The notes under the pieces are model-generated. The model had not been told where the DNA came from, made no database searches, and was given only the letters and a program-made list of their open reading frames with translations. Shown piece by piece: positions 18,834 through 27,396 of a DNA stretch of 64,000 nt. The position numbers and the translations under genes were made by a program. This DNA is from Burkholderia pyrrocinia (lineage in GTDB: Bacteria; Pseudomonadota; Gammaproteobacteria; Burkholderiales; Burkholderiaceae), in assembly GCF_022809715.1 (NCBI RefSeq), contig NZ_CP094459.1, forward strand, positions 1,798,001-1,862,000, read 5' to 3'. Each line of letters starts with the position of its first letter. Positions within the stretch are counted from its first letter, which is position 1.

Positions 18834-19997
18834 GTGACGCACAGCGTGATTCCCGCAGGCCTCGCCGACGAAATGATCGAGATCCGGCACCGCATCCATG
18901 CTCACCCCGAACTGGGCTTCGAGGAATTCGCGACGAGCGACCTCGTCGCGGAGCAACTGCAGTCGTGGGGCTACACGGTGCATCGCGGGCTCGGCGGCAC
19001 GGGCGTCGTCGCGCAGTTGAAGCTGGGCAACGGCATGCAGCGCCTCGGCCTGCGCGCCGACATGGATGCGCTGCCGATCCACGAGGCGACGGGCCTGCCG
19101 TACCAGAGCACGATCGCCGGCAAGATGCACGCATGCGGCCACGACGGCCACACGGCGATGCTGCTCGCGGCCGCGAAGCATCTCGCACGCGAGCGCCGCT
19201 TCTCGGGCACGCTGAACCTGATTTTCCAGCCGGCCGAGGAAGGGCTCGGCGGCGCGAAGAAGATGCTAGACGAAGGGCTGTTCGAGCAGTTCCCGTGCGA
19301 CGCGATCTTCGCGATGCACAACATGCCGGGCTTCCCGACGGGCAAGTTCGGTTTCCTGCCGGGGCCGTTCATGGCGTCGTCGGATACCGTGGTCATCGAC
19401 GTGCAGGGCCGCGGCGGCCACGGCGCGGTGCCGCACAAGGCGATCGATCCCGTCGTCGTGTGCGCGCAGATCGTGCTGGCGTTGCAGACGATCGTGTCGC
19501 GCAACGTGTCGCCGCTCGACATGGCGATCGTCACGGTCGGCGCGATCCACGCGGGCGACGCGCCGAACGTGATTCCCGATCGCGCGCAGATGCGCCTGTC
19601 CGTGCGCGCGCTGAAACCGGAGGTGCGCGACCTGCTCGAGACGCGCATCAAGGAGGTCGTGCATGCGCAGGCGGCCGTGTTCGGCGCGACCGCGACGATC
19701 GACTACCAGCGCCGCTACCCGGTGCTCGTCAACGATGCGGAAATGACCGCGTTTGCGCGCAACGTCGCGCGCGAGTGGGTGGGCGATGCAAACCTGATCG
19801 ACGGGATGGTGCCGCTTACCGGCAGCGAGGATTTCGCGTTCCTGCTCGAGAAGCGGCCTGGCTGCTACCTGATCATCGGCAACGGTGACGGTGAGGGCGG
19901 CTGCATGGTGCACAACCCCGGTTACGACTTCAACGATGCGGCGTTGCCGACGGGCGCGTCGTACTGGGTCAAGCTGGCCGAGGCGTTCCTGGTTTGA
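18834..19997 (+). CDS. M20-family amidohydrolase (hippurate hydrolase-like)
   Basis: 387-residue zinc-dependent amidohydrolase that would hydrolyse an N-acyl amino acid or similar amide in the cytosol. Metal-site motifs are intact: RADMDALP near 74-81, HACGHDGHTAML near 99-110, QPAEEG near 133-138, HNMPG at 163 and TGSEDFAF near the C terminus. Start taken at GTG 18834, preceded by AGGAGAC; the frame is open further upstream without a ribosome site. It is a single gene with no pathway partners. The exact substrate cannot be told from sequence. Confidence 0.88.
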   Translation: MTHSVIPAGLADEMIEIRHRIHAHPELGFEEFATSDLVAEQLQSWGYTVHRGLGGTGVVAQLKLGNGMQRLGLRADMDALPIHEATGLPYQSTIAGKMHACGHDGHTAMLLAAAKHLARERRFSGTLNLIFQPAEEGLGGAKKMLDEGLFEQFPCDAIFAMHNMPGFPTGKFGFLPGPFMASSDTVVIDVQGRGGHGAVPHKAIDPVVVCAQIVLALQTIVSRNVSPLDMAIVTVGAIHAGDAPNVIPDRAQMRLSVRALKPEVRDLLETRIKEVVHAQAAVFGATATIDYQRRYPVLVNDAEMTAFARNVAREWVGDANLIDGMVPLTGSEDFAFLLEKRPGCYLIIGNGDGEGGCMVHNPGYDFNDAALPTGASYWVKLAEAFLV

Positions 19998-20166
19998 CGG
20001 GCGACGCGGCGGTCGCCGCACGGTGTGCGCATGCGCGTCCGTGTCCACGAAACCGGACGCGCGCAGGCTGCACTTCGATTTGACGCTCCTTGACATCGGC
20101 GGGACAGGCCGCGTGCTACGCTGCGCGCGACGCCGAATCGGCTCGATGAATACAGGTGTGGACGAA

Positions 20167-20706
20167 ATGCGAAAACAGCTTCTGACCGTGCTGACGGCCT
20201 GTGCGGTCGGCGTTCTGGCGGCCGGGTGCGACGACCAGAAGGTGGCCGACGCGGTGAACGCGATCAAGCCCGATCCGATGGCGTTCGGCAAGCTGCAGCC
20301 GGGCGTCTCGACGACCGAGGACGTGCTCCGTCAGGCTGGCAAGCCCGAGATGGTCAGGCAGGGTGACGACGGCTCGCAGCGGTTCGAGTATCCGCGCGGC
20401 CCGTACGGCACGAGCACCTACATGCTCGATTTCGGGCCCGACGGCCGGCTCGTGTCGATCACGCAGGCGCTGACGGCGGCGAACATCGCGAAGGTCGTGC
20501 CCGGGATGTCGAAGGACGACGTGCGGCAACTGCTCGGCAAGCCGACCGAGGTCGCGCAATACGCGTTGAGCCATGAAGAGGTGTGGAGCTGGCACTGGGC
20601 CGAGGGCGGCGTATCGGGCGACGCGATGTTCAATGCGCATTTCTCGCCCGAGGGGTCCGTGATCCGGACTTCGCGTTCGGAAGCGCCGGGCCGCGAAAAA
20701 AACTGA
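20167..20706 (+). CDS. BamE/SmpA-like outer-membrane lipoprotein
   Basis: 179-residue predicted lipoprotein: basic MRKQ start, hydrophobic segment and lipobox VLAAGC with Cys near residue 21. Two repeated halves follow, each with the SmpA/OmlA pattern of G-(V/M)-S then a Gly-(K)-P turn (LQPGVSTTEDVLRQAGKP and VVPGMSKDDVRQLLGKP), suggesting a tandem BamE-like fold. Likely anchored in the outer membrane facing the periplasm. A longer start at 20146 would move the signal sequence 7 residues inward and is less likely. Function beyond the fold is unknown. Confidence 0.75.
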   Translation: MRKQLLTVLTACAVGVLAAGCDDQKVADAVNAIKPDPMAFGKLQPGVSTTEDVLRQAGKPEMVRQGDDGSQRFEYPRGPYGTSTYMLDFGPDGRLVSITQALTAANIAKVVPGMSKDDVRQLLGKPTEVAQYALSHEEVWSWHWAEGGVSGDAMFNAHFSPEGSVIRTSRSEAPGREKN

Positions 20707-20833
20707 CCTGACGAAGGACGCAACGCATGTGACGCAGGCCGGACATCGGCAAGGCTGCCACTGCAGCTGAATGCCAAATGCTAAATGTACCGAACGTTGG
20801 TATATGGTGCTCGCATTCAAGAGGAGGTGACTC

Positions 20834-21079
20834 ATGTCGCGAAACATATCCGTTTCCCTGGGCGACCACTTTGCCGAATTCGTCGACGCTCAAGTGCAAT
20901 CGGGGCGATACAGTTCCGCAAGCGACGTCGTCCGAGCCGGTTTGCGGCTCCTCGAGTCACACGAAACGCAAATCCGTGCGTTGCAGGAAGCGCTGAAGGC
21001 CGGCGAGGCATCGGGGGAGCCCCATGCCTTTGCCAGCGAGGCCTTCCTGGTCCGCATGCGGACAACGCATGGCGGTTAA
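20834..21079 (+). CDS. parD: ParD-type antitoxin
   Basis: 81-residue CopG/ParD-like protein: N-terminal ribbon MSRNISVSLGDHFAEFVDAQV, then SGRYSSASDVVRAGLRLLE, the characteristic ParD helix region, and a C-terminal tail that would bind ParE. Preceded by a strong AGGAGG site. The toxin gene that should follow is only a short remnant overlapping its end, so this antitoxin appears orphaned. Upstream TGGTATATGGTG may be part of the promoter. Confidence 0.82.
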   Translation: MSRNISVSLGDHFAEFVDAQVQSGRYSSASDVVRAGLRLLESHETQIRALQEALKAGEASGEPHAFASEAFLVRMRTTHGG

Positions 21080-21185
21080 AGGCAGACAGCTTCGGCTGAC
21101 TCCGCTGGCCGAGCTGGATCTCGAATCAGCTGTGCCGTCTCGATCCGGGCGCGGCATCGAGCAATCTAGAACGCTTCTCCGCTGA
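21069..21185 (+). pseudogene. parE toxin remnant
   Basis: A 38-codon frame starting inside the parD 3' end. The first 20 residues (LRLTPLAELDLES) match the N-terminal strand-helix of ParE/RelE-superfamily toxins, then the sequence diverges and stops; intact ParE proteins are about 95-105 residues. Its end runs into the 3' end of cobB on the other strand, so the rest of the toxin has probably been deleted. Confidence 0.6.
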
Positions 21186-22470
21186 ACAACGCCACGACCG
21201 CATCCGGATTCGACGGCCAGTACATATGCATGTACGTCGCGACGATCGCGCCGCGGCGATAGACGGCTTCGCCGCTGCCCGGCGCGCCGTCGGGGCGCAC
21301 CGCGTTCGCGACCGGTTCCAGCGGCGTCGCGAGCCGCGAATAATGAAACGTATGGCCGCGCATCGGCCCGATGCGCGTATCGAGCTGCTGCATGCCGAGC
21401 GCCGCGAACCGGCGCTGCATCGTCGCGTGGCCCGGCAGCAGGCCCAGCATCGGCGTCGTTGCGCCGTCCACGTCGGTCAGAGATTCACACAGATACACCA
21501 TCCCGCCGCATTCCGCGACGATCGGCTTGCCCGTAGCCGCATGCGCACGAATCGTCCGCGCGGTTTCGGCATTCGCCGCGAGCGTCGCCGCATGCAGTTC
21601 CGGATAGCCGCCCGGCAGGAACAGAGCATCGCAATCGTCCGGCACCGGCTCGTCGGCGAGCGGCGAGAAGAACCGCAGCTGCGCACCGAGCGCATCGAGC
21701 AGCGCGAGATTCGCCGGATAGATGAACGAGAACGCCGCATCGCGCGCGACCGTGATCCGCTTGCCGGCGAGCGCGCGCGGCAGCGGCGCTGCCACGTCCG
21801 GTTCCGCGAACGCGATGGCAGGCGGCAATTCGGCGAGCGCCGTCTGCGCGAGCACGTCGGCCGCGCGTTCGAGCCGCGCGTCGAGATCGTCGATGTCGGC
21901 CGGCTGGTGCAGGCCGAGATGCCGCTCCGGCAGCGCGATGCCCGCATCGGCCGGCACGTGGCCGAGCCAGCGCAGGTCGACGGGTAGCGCCTGTTGCAGC
22001 AATTCCGCGTGCCGGGCCGAGCCGACGCGGTTCGCCAGCACGCCGTGAAACGGCAGCCCCGGCCGGAACCGCGCGAGCCCGAATGCGATTGCCGCGAAGG
22101 TCTGCGCCATCGACTTCGCGGAAATCACCGCGACGACCGGCACGCCGAACGCGGCCGCGAGGTCGGCACTGCTCGGCGTGCCGTCGAACAGCCCCATCAC
22201 GCCCTCGATCAGGATCAGGTCCGCATCGCGCGCGGCCTCGGCCAGTAGCGCCCGGCAGCCGGCCTCGCCGACCATCCCGAGGTCGAGCGCATGCACGCTC
22301 GCGCCGCTCGCGCGTTCGAGCAGCATCGGATCGAGAAAATCGGGCCCGGTCTTGAACACGCGCACGCGGCGGCCGAGCCGGCGGTGCAGCCGCGCGAGGC
22401 CGGCCGTCACCGACGTCTTGCCCTGGCCGGACGCGGGCGCGCTGACGAACAGCGCGGGGCAGGCCGGCAC
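21166..22470 (-). CDS. cobB: Cobyrinate/hydrogenobyrinate a,c-diamide synthase CobB
   Basis: 434-residue glutamine-dependent ATP enzyme that amidates the a and c carboxylates of the corrin ring. N-terminal dethiobiotin-synthetase-like domain with P-loop SAPASGQGKTS near residue 8-18 and KTGPDFLDP; C-terminal class I glutamine amidotransferase domain with LPGGYPE and the nucleophile Cys in AECGGMVYL. Start is GTG 22470, 2 bp after the cobO stop with GGAG upstream; the frame upstream of this is antisense-like and overlaps cobO. Last gene of the cobA-cobE-cobO-cobB operon. Confidence 0.92.
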   Translation of the reverse strand: MPACPALFVSAPASGQGKTSVTAGLARLHRRLGRRVRVFKTGPDFLDPMLLERASGASVHALDLGMVGEAGCRALLAEAARDADLILIEGVMGLFDGTPSSADLAAAFGVPVVAVISAKSMAQTFAAIAFGLARFRPGLPFHGVLANRVGSARHAELLQQALPVDLRWLGHVPADAGIALPERHLGLHQPADIDDLDARLERAADVLAQTALAELPPAIAFAEPDVAAPLPRALAGKRITVARDAAFSFIYPANLALLDALGAQLRFFSPLADEPVPDDCDALFLPGGYPELHAATLAANAETARTIRAHAATGKPIVAECGGMVYLCESLTDVDGATTPMLGLLPGHATMQRRFAALGMQQLDTRIGPMRGHTFHYSRLATPLEPVANAVRPDGAPGSGEAVYRRGAIVATYMHMYWPSNPDAVVALFSGEAF

Positions 22471-22472
22471 GC

Positions 22473-23075
22473 TCAGAACTCCACGCCGCGCTGCGCCTTC
22501 ACGCCTTGCTCCTTGTACGGATGCTTGACGAGCCGCATTTCGGTGACGAGATCGGCCGCGTCGATCAGCGCATCGGGCGCATGCCGCCCGGTAACGACGA
22601 CATGCACCGACTCCGGACGCGCGACGAGCGTCGCGAGCACTTCGTCGAGCGGCAGGTATTCGTACTTCAGCACGGTGTTCAATTCGTCGAGGATCACCAT
22701 CCGGTAGTCGCCGCTTTCGATCATCCGGCGCGCCTCGTCCCAGCCCTTGCGCGCGGTCGCGATGTCGGCGTCGCGGTTCTGCGTGTTCCACGTATAGCCG
22801 TCGCCCATCGTCACGAAGTCGCATTCCGCGACCGCGCCAAGGAAGTCGCGTTCCGACGTGTGCAGCGCGCCCTTGATGAACTGCACGACGCCGAGCCGCA
22901 TGCCGTGGCCGAGCACGCGCACGGCCATGCCGAACGCGGCCGTGCTCTTGCCCTTGCCGTTGCCGGTGTGGACGATCAGCAGGCCTTTTTCATGAGTGGC
23001 GGCGGCCTGCTTCTTCTCGTGGCCGGCACGGCGGCGCTCGGCCATCCGCTGATGGGATTCGGAATCGGTCTTCAT
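22473..23075 (-). CDS. cobO: Cob(I)yrinic acid a,c-diamide adenosyltransferase CobO
   Basis: 200-residue CobA/CobO/BtuR-family enzyme that transfers the 5'-deoxyadenosyl group of ATP to reduced cobalt. The unusual P-loop HTGNGKGKST lies near residues 36-45, and the family blocks VVQFIKG, YTWNTQN and VILDELN are intact. Length is normal for the family. Lies 34 bp after cobE and 2 bp before cobB on the minus strand. Confidence 0.94.
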   Translation of the reverse strand: MKTDSESHQRMAERRRAGHEKKQAAATHEKGLLIVHTGNGKGKSTAAFGMAVRVLGHGMRLGVVQFIKGALHTSERDFLGAVAECDFVTMGDGYTWNTQNRDADIATARKGWDEARRMIESGDYRMVILDELNTVLKYEYLPLDEVLATLVARPESVHVVVTGRHAPDALIDAADLVTEMRLVKHPYKEQGVKAQRGVEF

Positions 23076-23109
23076 CGGGAATCGTCCTGTCGAAAGCGAA
23101 ACAAAGGGT

Positions 23110-23487
23110 TCAGAGCGGGCCGGCGAGTGCGACCGTCACGCCGTCCCGGATGGATTTGGGGCCGAGCAGCCGGCCGTGCGGCGCCGCGAGCTGCGCGCAC
23201 GGCTCGGCCACGCCCGCGACGCCGAAGCGTGCAAGCGCGGCGTCCGACGGGCCGCTCGCGGCCAGTTCGGGACGGCTCGCGAGTTGCGCCGCGTCGAACG
23301 CGACGAGCGGCCAGCCGCGTCGCGCGCACAGCGTGCGCAGCGCGCGGGCACGCGCCTTGTCGGCGAGCGTCGCGACGAGCACCGGTTCGGCAGCAGGGTA
23401 GAGCACCAGCGCTGCGCGAATCGCGGCATCGAGTTGCGCGGCCGTCACGCCCGCGCGGAAACCGACGCCGAGCGCGACGCGCATCAT
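23110..23487 (-). CDS. cobE: CobE-like/CbiG C-terminal-like cobalamin protein
   Basis: 125-residue protein beginning MMRVALGVGFRAGV, the start of the CbiG C-terminal/CobE fold. It contains GVAEPCAQLAA near the C terminus, the block with the conserved Glu-Pro seen in CbiG C domains. CobE is needed for cobalamin in some aerobic producers, possibly linked to the C20-methylation/ring-contraction steps; its exact reaction is unsettled. Its ATG overlaps the cobA stop by 4 bp. The window also has a full CbiG domain fused to CobJ, so this is a second CbiG-like module. Confidence 0.8.
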   Translation of the reverse strand: MMRVALGVGFRAGVTAAQLDAAIRAALVLYPAAEPVLVATLADKARARALRTLCARRGWPLVAFDAAQLASRPELAASGPSDAALARFGVAGVAEPCAQLAAPHGRLLGPKSIRDGVTVALAGPL

Positions 23488-24233
23488 GCGCCGCCGCCGA
23501 GCGCCGCACGCACCGACGGATCGTCGGCAAGCGCCGCGACGCGGCCGATCACGACGATCGCCGGCGAACCGATGCCGGTCGCGCCGACGCGTTCGACGAC
23601 GGTGTCGAGCGTCGCGAGCACGTGCCGCTGTTCGGGGCGCGTCGCGTTCTCGATCGCCGCGCACGGCGTATCGCCCGGCAGGCCGCCGTCGCGCAGCGCC
23701 GCCGCGATCGCGTCGAGCCGGCGGATGCCCATGTAGATCACGATCGTCATGCGCGTGGCCGCCAGCGCGCGCCAGTCGGGCTCGTCGGCGCCTGCACTGT
23801 GGCCCGTGACGAAGATCACGCCCTGCGCGTCGCCGCGCTGCGTGACCGGAATGCCGAGCGCGGCCGGCGCGGCGATGCCCGCGGTGATGCCGTTCACGAC
23901 CTCGACCGGAAAACCCGCCGCACCGAGCGCGGCCAGTTCCTCGCCGCCGCGGCCGAACACGAACGGATCGCCGCCCTTGAGCCGCGCGACGCTGCGGCCG
24001 GCGCGCAGGTGCGCGAGCATCGCGGCGACGATCGCTTCCTGCGGCGTCGACGCATGGCCGCCGCGCTTGCCGACATGCTCGATGTGCGCGTCGGCGCGCG
24101 CATGGCGCAGCACGTCGGGGTTCACGAGATCGTCGACGAGCAGCACGTCCGCCGCGCCGATCGCGCGCACGGCCTTGAGCGTCAGCAGGTCGGCGTCGCC
24201 GGGGCCGGCGCCGATGAGCCAGGCGCGGCTCAT
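23484..24233 (-). CDS. cobA: Uroporphyrinogen-III C-methyltransferase CobA (SUMT)
   Basis: 249-residue SAM-dependent methylase that converts uroporphyrinogen III to precorrin-2, the branch point for cobalamin and siroheme. Family motifs are clear: WLIGAGPGDADLLTLKA near residue 4, RLKGGDPFVFGRGGEE, GITAGIAAPA and PVTQRG. The start is the ATG at MSRAWLIG. Leader sequence upstream contains a cobalamin riboswitch, so this and the downstream cobE-cobO-cobB should be repressed by adenosylcobalamin. Confidence 0.93.
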   Translation of the reverse strand: MSRAWLIGAGPGDADLLTLKAVRAIGAADVLLVDDLVNPDVLRHARADAHIEHVGKRGGHASTPQEAIVAAMLAHLRAGRSVARLKGGDPFVFGRGGEELAALGAAGFPVEVVNGITAGIAAPAALGIPVTQRGDAQGVIFVTGHSAGADEPDWRALAATRMTIVIYMGIRRLDAIAAALRDGGLPGDTPCAAIENATRPEQRHVLATLDTVVERVGATGIGSPAIVVIGRVAALADDPSVRAALGGGA

Positions 24234-24420
24234 CGCGCGCGGCACGGCGCGCACCGTGTCGAAACAGTGGAAAGGGGCAGGCGGGCGGCACATCGGCGGC
24301 CGGCGGACAGGCAATGCATGACGGATCGGGCGAAGCCCGCGCGAACGCGGGTGGAATGCGCACCCCATCCGTCCCCCGCGGATCGGGCGTTCGGCGAGCG
24401 TCGGGCTCGCCCCTTGCGTC

Positions 24421-24622
24421 GGCCGGTATCCGGGCTGGCCGCTTGCCAGGCCGCGGCCTTCCCGCCCGGCTGAAGGGCAGTGGCATCGTGGGCGGCATGG
24501 GCGCGTGCGCGGGGAAGCGCGTCGCGCGGGCGGCGTACCGTTGCGGGGACAGCACAGGCCGGGCGGTGGTCCGCCTCCTGTTTCCCGTTTAACTGCATGC
24601 GCGGAATGCGCGTGCGAGCACC
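24421..24622 (-). promoter_or_regulatory. Cobalamin riboswitch for the cobA operon
   Basis: On the minus strand the conserved blocks run in order: GGTGCTC, TTAAACGGGAAACAGG, CCCCGCAACGGTA, GCCACTG (24485-24479), GGGAAGGC and the 3' block CCCGGATACCGGCC. These are the B12-box and P-stem motifs of cobalamin riboswitches. The region 24234-24420 between it and cobA contains GC-rich hairpins that can serve as expression platform. It is a mirror image of the riboswitch on the other strand. Confidence 0.88.
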
Positions 24623-24634
24623 GAACGCGGCGCT

Positions 24635-24663
24635 ACGATAGCACAGCGCGCCGCCCGCGCTAA
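24635..24663 (-). promoter_or_regulatory. Candidate promoter of the cobA operon
   Basis: On the minus strand TTAGCG (24663-24658), a 17-bp spacer and TATCGT (24640-24635) lie just upstream of the riboswitch 5' end. The match to sigma70 consensus is moderate; position is right for a transcript carrying the entire riboswitch. Confidence 0.45.
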
Positions 24664-24742
24664 CCCGCTTCGCCGATGCCGGAAGCCGCCTCCGGCATGG
24701 CGCGGCGGCCATGCAAGGCGCCGTTCGGCGGCCCGTGCCGCC

Positions 24743-24771
24743 TTGACGCTCCCGCCCGCTCCACCTACACT
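24743..24771 (+). promoter_or_regulatory. Candidate promoter of the cobalt transporter-cobN operon
   Basis: TTGACG (24743-24748), a 17-bp spacer and TACACT (24766-24771), 12 bp before the first conserved riboswitch block. A good sigma70-like match in otherwise GC-rich DNA. Confidence 0.6.
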
Positions 24772-24783
24772 CGCACGCGTTTT

Positions 24784-25012
24784 GGTGCTCGCGCGCGCCC
24801 TCCGGCGCGTGCAGTTAAACGGGAAACAGGGAGCCTGCCTGCGTCGCAGTCGAGCCAACCTGTGCTGCCCCCGCAACGGTAAGCGAACGCATCGTGCCCG
24901 CCTCGATGCAGCGCCGCTTCGCCGCATGCCGCGCGCATGCGGACGACCGCCACTGGATGCCCTGCGCATCCGGGAAGGCGAAGCGGCGTGTTCGTCAGCC
25001 CGGATACCGGCC
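24784..25012 (+). promoter_or_regulatory. Cobalamin riboswitch for the cobalt transporter-cobW-cobN operon
   Basis: Conserved blocks in order: GGTGCTC (24784), TTAAACGGGAAACAGG (24815), CCCCGCAACGGTA (near 24869), GCCACTG (24949-24955), GGGAAGGCG (near 24972) and the terminal CAGCCCGGATACCGGCC. The 200 bp to the transporter ATG at 25217 holds the expression platform and its ribosome site (AAAGGAG). High cobalamin should shut down cobalt uptake and chelation. Confidence 0.9.
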
Positions 25013-25216
25013 TAAACGTTGGGGTTCAGCGCCGCGGGGAGGCGGCGCATCGTCCACGGCCGCAGCGTGCCCGACACCCGAGCGTTTCCCGATTCCCGTC
25101 GTCCGACCGCCTGCGCGAGTGCGCATGATCCGGCGCGATGAAGGGCCGGACCGCACGGGGCGAGCAGCGACGGCCGTGTTGGCATTCTTCATGTCGACCG
25201 TTCGCAAAGGAGCGTC

Positions 25217-26275
25217 ATGCTCGATTCGCTGTTTCGCCTGTTCAACGACAGTCCGTCCGGGCTGCGCGGCAAGATCGTCGCGATCTATGCGCTGCTGATC
25301 GCGTTCAACGCAGGCGCGTGGATCTGGGCGTTCGCCGCCTTCCACGGCCAGCCCGTGCTGCTCGGCACCGCGCTGCTCGCGTACGTGTTCGGGCTGCGCC
25401 ATGCGGTCGACGCCGACCACATCGCGGCCATCGACAACGTCACGCGCAAGCTGATGCAGGAGGGCCGCAGCCCGCTCGGCGCGGGCCTGTTCTTCTCGCT
25501 CGGCCACTCGACGGTCGTGATCGTGATGTCGGTCGTGGTCGCGCTCACGGCCGCGTCGCTCGCGCGCTTCGAGAGCATGAAAGCGTGGGGCGGCGTGATC
25601 AGCACGAGCGTGTCGGCGTTCTTCCTGCTGGTGCTCGCGATCGCGAACCTGCTGATCCTGATTTCCGTCTACCGGACGTTTCGCGCCGCGCGGCGCGGCG
25701 AGCCGATCGTCGACGCCGATCTCGACCTGCTGCTGAACCAGCGCGGCGTGCTCGCGCGCCTGTTCCGTCCGCTGTTCCGGCTCGTGTCGCGCAGCTGGCA
25801 CCTGTATCCGGTCGGGTTCCTGTTCGGCTTCGGCTTCGATACGGCGACCGAGATCGCGCTGTTCGGCATCTCGGCGGCGCAGGTGCAGGGCGGCCTGTCG
25901 TTCTGGTCGGTGATGGCGCTGCCGATGCTGTTCACCGCCGGCATGACGCTGGTCGACACGACCGACGGCATCCTGATGATGGGCGCGTATCGCTGGGCGT
26001 ACGTGCGGCCGATCCGCAAGATCTACTACAACATGACGATCACCTTCGTGTCGGTGCTGGTCGCCGCGCTGATCGGCGGCATCGAGGTGCTTGCGCTGCT
26101 CGCGGACAAGCTGTCGCTGCAGGGCCCGGTATGGGGCTTCGCGTCGATGGTGGCGTCGCACTTCGGCATGCTCGGCTACGTCGTGATCGGCCTGTTCCTC
26201 GCATGCTGGCTCGTGTCGGCCCTGATCTACCGGTTAAAGCGCTACGACGAGATCGACGTGACGATCTCGGCCTGA
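25217..26275 (+). CDS. NiCoT-family cobalt/nickel transporter
   Basis: 352-residue HoxN/NixA-type membrane permease with about eight hydrophobic segments. The metal signature HAVDADHIAAIDN lies in the second membrane segment near residues 57-69, followed by FSLGHSTVV and later GFDTATEIALFG, all diagnostic of the family. Being under a cobalamin riboswitch and directly before cobW and cobN, it most likely imports cobalt for cobalamin. Start at 25217 with AAAGGAG upstream. Confidence 0.9.
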   Translation: MLDSLFRLFNDSPSGLRGKIVAIYALLIAFNAGAWIWAFAAFHGQPVLLGTALLAYVFGLRHAVDADHIAAIDNVTRKLMQEGRSPLGAGLFFSLGHSTVVIVMSVVVALTAASLARFESMKAWGGVISTSVSAFFLLVLAIANLLILISVYRTFRAARRGEPIVDADLDLLLNQRGVLARLFRPLFRLVSRSWHLYPVGFLFGFGFDTATEIALFGISAAQVQGGLSFWSVMALPMLFTAGMTLVDTTDGILMMGAYRWAYVRPIRKIYYNMTITFVSVLVAALIGGIEVLALLADKLSLQGPVWGFASMVASHFGMLGYVVIGLFLACWLVSALIYRLKRYDEIDVTISA

Positions 26276-26301
26276 CTCCCCCTTACGACCCTGGATATTC
26301 C

Positions 26302-27390
26302 ATGACCCTACGCAAGCTGCCCGTCACGATCGTCACGGGCTTTCTCGGCAGCGGCAAGACCACGCTGATGCGCCACATCCTGCAGCACGCCGAAGGCCGC
26401 CGCATCGCGGTGATCGTCAACGAATTCGGCGAGCTCGGCATCGACGGCGAAATCCTCAAGGGCTGCGGCATCGGCTGCGAGGAGACAGAAGGCGCGCAGG
26501 ACGAAGCGTCGGGCCAGCTCTACGAGCTCGCGAACGGCTGCCTGTGCTGCACCGTGCAGGAAGAGTTCTATCCGGTGATGGAAGCGCTCGTCGAGCGCCG
26601 CGCGGACATCGACCATGTGCTGATCGAGACGTCGGGGCTCGCGCTGCCGAAGCCGCTCGTGCAGGCGTTCAACTGGCCGACGATCCGCAACAGCTTCACG
26701 GTCGACGCGGTCGTGACCGTCGTCGACGGGCCGGCCGCCGCGAGCGGCCAGTTCGCGGAAAACCCGCAGGCCGTCGACGCGCAGCGCCGTGCGGACCCGA
26801 ACCTCGACCACGAATCGCCGCTGCACGAGCTGTTCGCCGACCAGCTGTCGTCCGCCGATCTCGTGATCGTGAACAAGGCCGATCTCGTCGGCGACGCGCA
26901 GTTCGCGCAGATCGAAACCGCGATCCGCGAAGAGATCCCGCCGCAGGTGAAGATCGTGCGCGCGACGCGCGGCGAACTCGATCTTGCAATGCTGCTCGGG
27001 CTCGAATCGGCGTCGGAGGAAACGATTCACCTGCGCCACGACCATCACGGCTCGGCCGGCGACGGCGATCACGATCACCATCACGACGATTTCGACTCGG
27101 TGGTCGTGTCGGGCGACGCGGGCTCGCGCGAAGCGACGATCGCCGCGCTGCAGCGCGTCGTCGAAGCGCACACGATCTACCGCGCGAAGGGCTTCGCCGC
27201 GCTGCCCGGCGCGCCGATGCGGCTCGTGATCCAGGGCGTCGGCCGCCGCTTCGACAGCTATTTCGACCGCCGCTGGCAGGACGGCGAAACGCGCGCGAGC
27301 CGTTTCGTGCTGATCGGCGAGGATCTCGACGCGGCCGCGCTGCAACGCGCGTTCGACGCCGCGTGCGCGGCCGAGCCGCAACAGGCGTAA
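26302..27390 (+). CDS. cobW: CobW-type metallochaperone GTPase
   Basis: 362-residue COG0523 GTPase thought to supply cobalt to the chelatase. P-loop TGFLGSGKTT near residue 12, the metal-binding CLCC motif (NGCLCCTV) near 82, the guanine-specificity NKAD near 190 and a His/Asp-rich metal-binding run (HDHHHDDF) near 255. Starts 26 bp after the transporter stop and ends 6 bp before cobN. The position in the cobalt insertion operon supports cobalt rather than zinc as the cargo. Confidence 0.92.
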   Translation: MTLRKLPVTIVTGFLGSGKTTLMRHILQHAEGRRIAVIVNEFGELGIDGEILKGCGIGCEETEGAQDEASGQLYELANGCLCCTVQEEFYPVMEALVERRADIDHVLIETSGLALPKPLVQAFNWPTIRNSFTVDAVVTVVDGPAAASGQFAENPQAVDAQRRADPNLDHESPLHELFADQLSSADLVIVNKADLVGDAQFAQIETAIREEIPPQVKIVRATRGELDLAMLLGLESASEETIHLRHDHHGSAGDGDHDHHHDDFDSVVVSGDAGSREATIAALQRVVEAHTIYRAKGFAALPGAPMRLVIQGVGRRFDSYFDRRWQDGETRASRFVLIGEDLDAAALQRAFDAACAAEPQQA

Positions 27391-27396
27391 CGCACG

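Noticed and set aside
24313..24420. GC-rich hairpins read as an independent terminator
   Set aside because: They lie between the cobalamin riboswitch and cobA, so they are better described as its expression platform.
22506..24473. 655-codon + strand frame across cobO, cobE and cobA
   Set aside because: Spans three well-defined minus-strand enzymes and a riboswitch leader; no family features.
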